44,031 bases of DNA from Nitrosomonadales bacterium (GTDB taxonomy: Bacteria > Pseudomonadota > Gammaproteobacteria > Burkholderiales > Gallionellaceae). Each line of letters begins with the position of its first letter. The stretch's first letter is position 1. Under the pieces are notes generated by a model. The model made no database searches, was not told where the DNA came from, and saw only the letters and a list, made by a program, of their open reading frames with translations. The DNA lies in NCBI GenBank assembly GCA_016716325.1, contig JADJWO010000002.1:1-44031 (forward strand), given 5' to 3'. The position numbers and the translations under genes were made by a program. Positions 15,378 through 22,291 of the stretch are shown in pieces.

Positions 15378-16208
15378 TTAACCCGCCGACCAGTTCACCA
15401 AACCGCTGTAGGCCGTGCCCAGCACGATCAGGCCGAACACGATGCGGTACCACGCGAACACTGTGAAATCGTGGTGGCTGATGAAGCGCAGCAGCCAGCG
15501 CACGCACAGGAACGCGCTGATGAAGGAAGTGATGCCGCCCACCGCGAACATGCCCAGATCCTCCGCGCTGAACAGCGCGCGATATTTCACCATCTCGTAG
15601 ACCGTCGCGGCGAACAGCGTCGGGATCGCGAGGAAGAACGAGAACTCCGTCGCCGCCTTGCGGCTCAATCCGAAGAACAATCCGCCGATGATCGTCGCGC
15701 CGGAGCGCGACGTGCCGGGGATCAATGCGAAAGCCTGCGCGCAACCCACCTTCAGCGCATCCTTCCAGCCCATGTCGTCCACCGACTCCACGGTGATCTT
15801 GTGGTCGCGCTTCTCCGCCCACAGGATGAACAGGCCGCCGACGATGAGCGCGATCGCGACCTAAGCCTAGGCGCGAACAAGTGCGCCTTGATCGCATTCG
15901 CGAACAGCAGCCCCAGCACCGCGGCAGGCATGAACGCGATGACGAGGTTGAGCGTGAAGCGTTGCGCGGCTTCCTGCTTTTTGCGCCAATCCGCCGAACA
16001 CCGACGCGATCTTCGCGCGGTATTCCCAGCACAGCGCCAGGATCGCGCCGAACTGGATCACGATCTCGAGCACCTGGCCCTTCTCGTCGTTGAAGTTCAG
16101 CAGGTCGTAAGCAAGGATCAGATGCCCGGTGGACGAGATCGGCAGGAATTCGGTGAGTCCCTCGACCACGCCGAGGATGGCGGCTTTGAGTAGTAATACG
16201 ATGTCCAT
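15378..16208 (-). pseudogene. uppP: undecaprenyl-diphosphate phosphatase with two frameshifts
   Basis: UppP recycles the lipid carrier of cell-wall synthesis by dephosphorylating undecaprenyl pyrophosphate at the inner membrane. Signatures are present: GVVEGLTEFLPISSTGHLIL at the N-terminus and ALIPGTSRSGATIIGGL in the middle. The reading frame must shift near 15977-15982 (T5 run, after GGLAQK) and again at 15860-15871 (after AHLFAP), where the odd bases CCTAAGCCTAGG replace an expected Leu-Pro-Val stretch. The total span of 831 bases equals 276 codons, the normal length, so the two indels compensate. Because the enzyme is near-essential, sequence error is more likely than true inactivation. 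Confidence 0.85.
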
Positions 16209-16215
16209 AAAGTGC

Positions 16216-16242
16216 GTCATTCCCGCGAAGGCGGGAATCCAG
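16216..16242 (+). repeat. ATTCCCGC/GCGGGAAT intergenic repeat
   Basis: GTCATTCCCGCGAAGGCGGG followed by AATCCAG has the same family and orientation as 15183-15209. It lies just upstream of uppP. Confidence 0.7.
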
Positions 16243-16401
16243 TGATAAAAAAGTTTTTCAATATTCCCGCCAACACACCATCCCCTCTTCCTTGCAGGGA
16301 GATAACCAGCGACTTGCCCGCTTGCGGGCTTAGTCGAATGGCTGGTAGTCCCATCAGGGCCAGGGAGAGGGTAGAAACCCTGAGGATGCGCTGATCAAGT
16401 C

Positions 16402-16468
16402 GTCATTCCCGCGAAAGCGGGAATCCAGCTTGTTGATTTAACCGGGTTCCCGCTTTCGCGGGAACGAC
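16402..16468. repeat. inverted pair of ATTCCCGC repeats; rest of the 16.2-16.5 kb gap is non-coding
   Basis: GTCATTCCCGCGAAAGCGGG...CCAG (16402-16428) faces its near reverse complement GGTTCCCGCTTTCGCGGGAACGAC (16445-16468), repeating the paired layout seen at 15183-15307. Between 16243 and 16400 I see only low-information non-coding sequence with CCCTCTTCC/AGGGAGA-type inverted segments and no gene. Confidence 0.7.
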
Positions 16469-16525
16469 AAAACCATACTTGTTCAGTGCATCCATAAGTT
16501 TAAAAGGCTGTGGATTATACCCGCC

Positions 16526-16735
16526 TCAACCTACCGATTGCTCCCAGGGCTCCAGCGCGATACGCCGGTTCACCGCCCTCCTCTCCTCCTCGTTCATCTC
16601 CACCCAGCGCGTGATCTCGTCGAACGTGCGCAGGCAACTGCGGCAAACATCGTCGCCCAGCGCGGTCGTGCAATGCCCGGTGCAGGGCGTGGCGGCGGAA
16701 ACCTCGAGATGGTTGATGGCGGAATGCGGCGGCAT
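16526..16735 (-). CDS. DUF1289 domain protein
   Basis: This 69-residue protein has the DUF1289 cysteine pattern: PCTGHC near residue 16, then DDVCRSCLRTFDEITRW and M...ERRAVNRRI. The four cysteines probably bind a metal. The function is unknown; the family is widespread in proteobacteria. I chose the ATG at 16735 (MPPHSAINHLE) because upstream codons are antisense-like and Arg-rich. It follows the YkgJ-like gene by 10 bases, so the two form an operon of small cysteine proteins. Confidence 0.82.
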   Translation of the reverse strand: MPPHSAINHLEVSAATPCTGHCTTALGDDVCRSCLRTFDEITRWVEMNEEERRAVNRRIALEPWEQSVG

Positions 16736-16745
16736 GATGCGCCGA

Positions 16746-17006
16746 TTATACCGACGGCCTGGTCGCGCGTTCCAAACGCGCCAGCCACGCCAGCGCCGCC
16801 TCGCGCGAATCGCCACACATCTCCGCCGAAGGCTGCAACGTGGCACAGAAAGAAGGGCGCTCGGGACGGCCAAATATCGCACAACGGTCGTCATCCGTCA
16901 GCTGAACACAGCGCACCCCGGCGGGCTTGCCATCCGGCATGCCGGGGATGGGAGAGGTGATCGAGGGCGCGATGCAGCAGGCGGCGCAGGAGGGGCGGCA
17001 GTTCAT
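16746..17006 (-). CDS. YkgJ-family cysteine cluster protein
   Basis: This 86-residue protein starts MNCRPSCAACCIAPSI, giving the CxxxCxxCC cluster of the YkgJ/UPF0153 family. Further cysteines follow in GVRCVQL, DDRCAIFG and FCATL. The pattern CxxLxxDxRCxIFxxRPxxC suggests a zinc or Fe-S site. The biochemical role is unknown. It is co-directional with the DUF1289 gene. Confidence 0.82.
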   Translation of the reverse strand: MNCRPSCAACCIAPSITSPIPGMPDGKPAGVRCVQLTDDDRCAIFGRPERPSFCATLQPSAEMCGDSREAALAWLARLERATRPSV

Positions 17007-17092
17007 GGGGCGCGATTATATCTGTGCCTGTTACATGCGCGGAATTAAGTCCTGCCATTCAAAAGGTAATTCGGCAGAACGTATAAACAATG

Positions 17093-17121
17093 TTGACACT
17101 CCATAAGTACCCCAATAAACT
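17093..17121 (+). promoter_or_regulatory. sigma-70-like promoter for the mazEF remnant
   Basis: TTGACA (17093-17098), a 17-base spacer and TAAACT (17116-17121) lie 30 bases upstream of the mazE ATG. No clear palindrome is seen over it. Confidence 0.45.
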
Positions 17122-17151
17122 GCGGCAAATAAATTGTGAAAGGCATTCATC

Positions 17152-17391
17152 ATGGAAGTCATTGTAAAAAATGGGGCAACAGCGCGGCGGTGCGCATAAG
17201 CCATCCGTCATGGCGGCGGCGCATGTCGCTTTGGAGCAATCGGTCGAAGTGCGCGAAGAACAGGGACGCATCGTCATCAGTAGGTACGCCGCAAGATTTA
17301 CAAGCTGGACGAATTATTGGGCGGAATCACAACCAACAATCAGCACAAGCCCATTGATACAGGCGAGTAGGTCGGCAAGGAAGTCTGGTAA
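17152..17391 (+). pseudogene. mazE: MazE-type antitoxin, frameshifted with an in-frame TAG
   Basis: ATG 17152 opens MEVIVK, and a shifted frame continues KWGNSAAVR, the AbrB/MazE swapped-hairpin DNA-binding signature. HVALEQSVEVREEQGRIVI, KIYKLDELLGGI and VGKEVW follow in mixed frames. Lesions are a missing base in the A6 run at about 17166-17171, extra bases near 17195, a shift at 17280-17283 (AGTAGG) and TAG at 17368-17370. The span is exactly 80 codons, normal for MazE, so indels cancel overall. The stop overlaps the mazF start (TAATG), as in intact operons. This is either a decaying antitoxin or error-laden sequence. Confidence 0.7.
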
Positions 17392-17730
17392 TGGCGAAGC
17401 GCTTCGTGCCGGACGCGGGCGACATCGTCTGGCTCGAATTTTTCCCCGCAGGCCGGGCACGAACAGGCAGGCCACCGACCCGCGCTGGTACTTAGCCCCG
17501 CCGCCTACAACGGCAAAACCGGCACCATGCTGTGCTGTCCGATGACCACGCAGATCAAAGGCTACCCGTTTGAAGTCATCATCCAGACGAAAAACGTCAG
17601 TGGCGCGGTGCTATCCGACCAGGTAAAAAACCTCGACTGGAAAGCACGCAAGGCCACACCAAAAGGCAAGGCATCTGATGAAGAACTGGATGAGGTGCGG
17701 GCAAAGATTGCGACGCTGCTTGGAATGTGA
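17391..17730 (+). pseudogene. mazF: MazF/PemK-type mRNA interferase, one frameshift
   Basis: ATG 17391 gives MAKRFVPDAGDIVWLEF. After the T5C4 run at 17439-17447 the frame shifts by one to QAGHEQAGHRPALVLSPAAYNGKTG, MLCCPMTTQIKGYPFEV and LSDQVKNLDWKAR, ending KIATLLGM. These are clear MazF/PemK signatures of a sequence-specific endoribonuclease. The length after removing one base is 112 residues, normal for the family. If the damage is real the toxin is inactive, which fits the damaged antitoxin; if it is sequencing error the pair is intact. Confidence 0.75.
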
Positions 17731-17836
17731 TGCCGCCCATCAACTGCAGGGCGATTGTTCATGGGCCGCGCTTGATTCAAGGTCCGTCCACTGGCTTAAT
17801 CTACCCATAGATCAGAGCCAATCAAGGAGCTGAATC

Positions 17837-18094
17837 ATGGCAATGGAAACGATACTTTCAGACCTTTCCGTCAGCATGACGGAATTCAAGAAGAATCCGA
17901 ACGATGTCCTCCGTAAGTCGGGCGGGCAAACGGTCGCCGTGCTCAACCGCAACAAGCCCGCTTTCGACATGGTGCCGCCAGAGCGATACGAAGCCATGCT
18001 GGAAGAACTCGATGGCTTGCAACTCGTGTACCTTGCCAAGGAGCGCTTCAAGCAAAAGGGCCGCGCTGTCGAGGTTACGATGGATGATCTCTAG
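17837..18094 (+). CDS. Phd/YefM-family antitoxin without a visible toxin
   Basis: This 85-residue protein begins MAMETILSDLSVSMTEFKKNP, followed by GGQTVAVLNRNKPAFDMVPPERYEAMLEEL, the Phd/StbD-type antitoxin fold. The C-terminus is LAKERFKQKGRAVEVTMDDL. A good AAGGAG lies upstream. The next 110 bases carry no RelE-like frame on either strand. It is therefore an orphan antitoxin, perhaps retained for regulation or protection against a toxin encoded elsewhere. Confidence 0.82.
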   Translation: MAMETILSDLSVSMTEFKKNPNDVLRKSGGQTVAVLNRNKPAFDMVPPERYEAMLEELDGLQLVYLAKERFKQKGRAVEVTMDDL

Positions 18095-18208
18095 GCAGGT
18101 CAAGAGCACAAATCATCAACTAAATCCGCGTATGCTTCGTCGCTGCTGAATAAATCGTATGAGCAATTTGATGCAAAATACTTGAATCTGTAAGTTGGGG
18201 AACACGCT

Positions 18209-18520
18209 ATGTCAGCAATCACCACCAGTAAATCATTGCGAATCAGTTTGCGCACTAGCGCAGAGGCTAAAACCATAATTGAACACGCCGCAGGGTTGAT
18301 GGGCATGACCGTTCCCAACTTTATGTTGCAGAGCGCATATGAAGCTGCGCGTCGTGTGGTGTCGGACTGCGACACACTCATGATTACCCAGCGTGACTTT
18401 GCGGCATTCAACTCGTCCATGGAAAAGCCACCCAAACCAAAAGCGTCGTTGCGCAAGCTCATGGCGCGCCGACAGCCAGCTTGCCTGACTGAAGATGATG
18501 TGAATCGCCGGAGGGCATAA
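18209..18520 (+). CDS. DUF1778 (TacA-like) antitoxin
   Basis: This 103-residue protein has SKSLRISLRTSAEAKTIIEHAAGLMGMTVPNFMLQSAYEAA, the ribbon-helix-helix domain of DUF1778/TacA antitoxins, with DFAAFNSSMEKPP in the toxin-binding tail. TacA normally represses the operon and neutralises an adjacent GNAT acetyltransferase that modifies aminoacyl-tRNA. Here the stop overlaps the start of an HNH nuclease gene by one base (TAATG at 18518-18522), and no GNAT gene is present. The antitoxin may thus be paired with an unusual partner. Confidence 0.82.
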   Translation: MSAITTSKSLRISLRTSAEAKTIIEHAAGLMGMTVPNFMLQSAYEAARRVVSDCDTLMITQRDFAAFNSSMEKPPKPKASLRKLMARRQPACLTEDDVNRRRA

Positions 18521-19299
18521 TGGCTACCAACCGTTGGACGAAAGAACAACTTAAGCTCGCATTCCATCTGTACTGCCAACTACCATTCGGCAAACTAGAT
18601 ATGCGCACCCCGGAAGTCATCAAACTTGCTGGCTTGATTGGGAGGACGCCCGGTGCCGTGGCGATGAAGCTGAGCAACTTTGCCAGTCTCGATCCCGCCA
18701 TCACGGGCACAGGTCGCAAAGGTCTTGAGGGAGCATCAAATCTTGACCGAGAGATTTGGGCAGAATTTCATGCCGACTGGGAGGCGCTAGCTGTAGAGAG
18801 CGAATTGCTCAGGCGAAAACTGGACGCCGATGCACAGCCGATAGACGATGCTGATGAACAGCTCATTCCAGAAGACTTCACCGGAGAGACCCGCAGAGTC
18901 GTAACCGAACAGCGCATCAAGCAAAGCTTCTTTCGTCGCGCCGTGCTGAGTAGCTACCGAGGACGCTGCTGTATGTCTGGCTTGTCCGAGCCACGCTTAT
19001 TGATCGCAAGTCACATCGTACCGTGGAGCAAAGACAAGGCGAATCGTTTGAATCCAAGCAATGGTCTGTGTCTTTCGGCGATTCACGATAGGGCTTTCGA
19101 TAAAGGGCTGATAACCATCGATGATGGTTTCAAGATCGTTGTGTCAGATGAGCTTAAGCGTCGGGACGAGTCATTCATAAGAGAGGTGCTAGTCCCGCTG
19201 CATGGAAAGTCGATTGAGCTACCGGAGCGCTTTATGCCAAGTGCAGAATTTCTGTCACGGCATAGGGCAGACATATTTGTTGATAATCAGAAGAAATGA
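18520..19299 (+). CDS. HNH endonuclease (HNH_2-like), coupled to a TacA-like antitoxin
   Basis: This 259-residue protein has an N-terminal helical part with a winged-helix-like segment (residues about 5-50, RWTKEQLKLAFHLYCQLPFG, GRTPGAVAMKLSNF). The C-terminal HNH nuclease core shows RGRCCMSGL, SHIVPW, NPSNGLCLSAIHDRAFDKG and a short tail. The H-N-H residues are in SHIVPW, NPSNG and IHDRAFD. Such proteins are annotated as putative restriction endonucleases. The coupling to a DUF1778 antitoxin suggests either a toxin-antitoxin pair with a DNase toxin or accidental adjacency. It is followed by a 257-base gap before the restriction operon. Confidence 0.85.
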   Translation: MATNRWTKEQLKLAFHLYCQLPFGKLDMRTPEVIKLAGLIGRTPGAVAMKLSNFASLDPAITGTGRKGLEGASNLDREIWAEFHADWEALAVESELLRRKLDADAQPIDDADEQLIPEDFTGETRRVVTEQRIKQSFFRRAVLSSYRGRCCMSGLSEPRLLIASHIVPWSKDKANRLNPSNGLCLSAIHDRAFDKGLITIDDGFKIVVSDELKRRDESFIREVLVPLHGKSIELPERFMPSAEFLSRHRADIFVDNQKK

Positions 19300-19556
19300 C
19301 GGTTGTCCCAACACCACTCCCTTATGCTACACAACGAGGCCAAAGCTTTTATATCAAGTTGGGTTTTATTACCTGCATGGATAGTCCACCGTCGCTGGAT
19401 CAGTCAACGACTACCCTGGGCAGGCTGCCCTTGCTTGATTGGAGATAATAGAAATTTGAAGAAAGTAATTCGACCACAGTCCATAATTCGGCGCATTGAA
19501 ATACATTGCTGCGCGCACACCCCAACCTAACGATATACAAAATATATTTCTCAACT

Positions 19557-20642
19557 ATGAATAAACACGCTGTATTTTCCTTTTTTTCTGGCGCTGGATT
19601 CCTTGACTTGGGGTTCGAGAAAGCAGGCTTTGATGTTGTATTTGTCAACGAAATCAATCCAGATTTTATGGCGGCATACAAATATAGCCGAGCACAACTG
19701 CATAAAGATGTACCTGCATTTGGATATAGCGAAGCATCAATAAATGATTACCTGGCTAGCCAAAAGAACAAATTGACTGCGCACGTCAAAGAAGCAAAAA
19801 AACAGTTTCAGACTGTTGGCTTTATCGGTGGACCGCCTTGCCCAGATTTTTCAGTAGGTGGAAAAAACAGGGGCAAGGAAGGTGAAAATGGAAAGCTGTC
19901 AAGCTCATACATCAATCTGATTATTAAAAACAAACCAGACTGGTTTTTATTTGAAAATGTAAAAGGGCTTTGGCGCACAAAAATACACCGGGAATTTTAT
20001 GATCATTTGCAGGAGGAGCTCACCAAGGCCGGATACGTTTTTACCGATAGGCTGGTTAATGCGCTGGAGTTCGGGGCGCCTCAAGATAGGCAGCGCATTT
20101 TGATGTTTGGTGTACTTAATAAGAACAGATGTGCCGAAAAAATTTCCCAATTCAACTGGGAAGAGAAAATGAGTTATCCAGGAACGCAAGCGCTAAACTT
20201 TACCTGGCCGAAAACCAATAAATTCGGGGGCAAACCGACTAAGACAAAATCACCGGAGGAGCTGACGATTAACTATTGGTTTCAAAAGAACAGCGTTGAA
20301 ACCCATCCTAATGGGGCGGACTACTTTACCCCTCGAGCGGGTCTCGCCAAATTTGAAGTAATCGAAGAAGGCGATGATTCAAAAAAATCATACAAGCGAC
20401 TGCATCGCTGGCGCTACTCACCAACCGCCGCTTATGGCAACAACGAAGTACATTTGCATCCTTGGCTGCCGAGGCGAATTTCCGCCGCAGAAGCTTTGGC
20501 TATCCAATCATTACCCAAAGAATATCTGCTGCCGCCGACAATGACGTTATCTGCAAAATTTAAAACGATTGGCAATGGCGTCCCTTATGTCTTGGCTTTT
20601 GGTGTCGCATCAACAATCAAAAAATTTATTTCTAGGAAATAA
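19557..20642 (+). CDS. DNA (cytosine-5) methyltransferase
   Basis: This 361-residue enzyme has the C5-methyltransferase motifs in order: I (FSFFSGAGFLDLGF, SAM binding), IV (GGPPCPDFS with catalytic C95), VI (FENVKG, 132-137), VIII (QDRQRILMFG) and X (GNGVPYVLAFG). The target-recognition region lies at about residues 210-320. It is the modification enzyme of the following restriction genes, with only a 2-base gap to the GTPase gene. Base composition is clearly AT-rich compared with flanking core genes, indicating acquisition. ATG 19557 is used because motif I starts six residues later; in-frame upstream codons look non-coding. Confidence 0.93.
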   Translation: MNKHAVFSFFSGAGFLDLGFEKAGFDVVFVNEINPDFMAAYKYSRAQLHKDVPAFGYSEASINDYLASQKNKLTAHVKEAKKQFQTVGFIGGPPCPDFSVGGKNRGKEGENGKLSSSYINLIIKNKPDWFLFENVKGLWRTKIHREFYDHLQEELTKAGYVFTDRLVNALEFGAPQDRQRILMFGVLNKNRCAEKISQFNWEEKMSYPGTQALNFTWPKTNKFGGKPTKTKSPEELTINYWFQKNSVETHPNGADYFTPRAGLAKFEVIEEGDDSKKSYKRLHRWRYSPTAAYGNNEVHLHPWLPRRISAAEALAIQSLPKEYLLPPTMTLSAKFKTIGNGVPYVLAFGVASTIKKFISRK

Positions 20643-20644
20643 AA

Positions 20645-22273
20645 ATGGATAACAGCGTATATACGAAAATTATCGATGGGCTTGATCAACTTAAAGATAA
20701 AAATTTGGAATATATAACCCGAAGAAATTCAGTAAAAATCACTCAAGTTGATCACCTTTCAGAAAAGGTGCACGCCCAACGTGGCGAAGAGGCTATAAGT
20801 ATTATTTTTGATAGATTTCGCACAGTCGCAGATCAACTTGCGCAAGGTAAATTAGTCGATGTGAATGATGCACTTGGTGCGGGTGGAAATGATCGATCAG
20901 CTATTGAAGCCATAATCGCTCACCTTCCTAATGTTGGGTACTACAACGGCAATACTCAATATAACAATTCTCCCCAAAAGAAAATTGCATGGTTTCGCGA
21001 TGAAATTCACAAACTTGGAGAAATGCAGGATGCATCAAACATCCGACATGTTCCAATTAAGCGTGATATCAATATTGCCTATTCCTTACCCAAACCATTC
21101 CTATTACTAGCCGGCATCTCCGGCACCGGGAAAACCCGCTTTGTACGCGAGCAAGCCGCTGCGTCACATCACGAGGGTGCAGTTCCAAATTACTGCCTAA
21201 TTCCAGTGCGCCCCGATTGGCACGAGCCGTCTGACTTGCTGGGTTATGTGTCGCGTATTGGACCAAATGGAGCGAGATATGTGGTGACGGATTTGCTGAA
21301 ATTCGTGGTGCAAGCTTGGCAGGATGCGGCGCTGCTGCCAGCAGCATCGGATCAAGAGCTGCCTTGCAAATCGCCTGACGAGATGATGCCGTTTTGGCTG
21401 TGTTTGGATGAGATGAACCTTGCGCCGGTAGAGCAGTACTTTGCAGACTATTTGGCGGTGGTGGAAACACGCAAGTGGGAAGAGGGGCATTACACCTGCG
21501 ATCCGTTATTGAAGGCGGCCACGATCCAGCAATTGGACGCTGCCGGGCAACAGGCATTGCGTGCAGAACTGGACTTGGCGGATACGCAACTCGACGGGCT
21601 GTGGGCGCACTTTGTTGCAGTGGGAATTCCGCTGCCCCCAAATTTGATCGTGGCGGGCACGGTGAACATGGATGAGACCACGCACGGTTTTTCACGCAAG
21701 GTGATCGACCGTGCATTCACCATCGATTTCGGGGTGTTCTATCCCAACGACTTTGCCGAGTTTTTTGCGGAAGACAAAGTTACGCGGCACAAGACGCTAA
21801 GCTTCCCGCGTTTGTCAAAAGCGACCAAAGACGGACTGGCCGCTATGGCCGCCGATGCGGGCGGGGCAAAGAGCATTGCCTTCATGGGGGCGATCAATGC
21901 GGTGCTGAAAGGCTCGCCGTTCGAGTTGGCATACCGCGCGCTGAACGAGCTGTTGCTGGCGGTGCTGTGCTTTAACCCGAAAGACGAGGCAGAGTTGTAT
22001 GCAGTGTGGGATGACTTTTTGATGAGCAAGGTGTTGCCGAGAATCGACGGCGATGCGGAGAAATTGGGGTTTGAGAACGATGCCAGTCTGCTGACGAGAT
22101 TGCGCGATGAGATTGTTAAACAGTTTGCGGGCAAGGCGGAAACCCGCCCCGATCTGTTGCGCGAAAAGATTGCAGACGGGGGCGTGTGTATGACGGCTTG
22201 GCGTGCGGAACAAAAGCTGGCATGGATGCAGACGCGGCTGGATGCAAACGGGTTCACTACATTCTGGCCCTGA
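20645..22273 (+). CDS. McrB-like AAA+ GTPase subunit of a LlaJI/BsuMI-like restriction system
   Basis: This 542-residue protein has an N-terminal region (1-145) that lacks enzymatic motifs and is presumably the DNA-recognition part. The AAA+ domain follows, with Walker A GISGTGKT at 157-164, Walker B FWLCLDEMNLAPVEQY, and the McrB-type GTPase signature TVNMDETTHGFSRKVIDRAF. Such subunits bind target DNA, translocate on GTP and recruit a nuclease partner. The organisation methyltransferase, McrB-like, McrC-like resembles LlaJI and BsuMI. G+C is 30% in bases 20641-20700 but 53% in 21661-21720 (hand counts), and the change falls just before Walker A. Confidence 0.88.
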   Translation: MDNSVYTKIIDGLDQLKDKNLEYITRRNSVKITQVDHLSEKVHAQRGEEAISIIFDRFRTVADQLAQGKLVDVNDALGAGGNDRSAIEAIIAHLPNVGYYNGNTQYNNSPQKKIAWFRDEIHKLGEMQDASNIRHVPIKRDINIAYSLPKPFLLLAGISGTGKTRFVREQAAASHHEGAVPNYCLIPVRPDWHEPSDLLGYVSRIGPNGARYVVTDLLKFVVQAWQDAALLPAASDQELPCKSPDEMMPFWLCLDEMNLAPVEQYFADYLAVVETRKWEEGHYTCDPLLKAATIQQLDAAGQQALRAELDLADTQLDGLWAHFVAVGIPLPPNLIVAGTVNMDETTHGFSRKVIDRAFTIDFGVFYPNDFAEFFAEDKVTRHKTLSFPRLSKATKDGLAAMAADAGGAKSIAFMGAINAVLKGSPFELAYRALNELLLAVLCFNPKDEAELYAVWDDFLMSKVLPRIDGDAEKLGFENDASLLTRLRDEIVKQFAGKAETRPDLLREKIADGGVCMTAWRAEQKLAWMQTRLDANGFTTFWP

Positions 22274-22291
22274 TGCCCTGGTCACACCACC

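Noticed and set aside
15183..16468. CRISPR array from repeated GCGGGAAT/ATTCCCGC units
   Set aside because: Copies are irregularly spaced, in both orientations and no cas genes are present.
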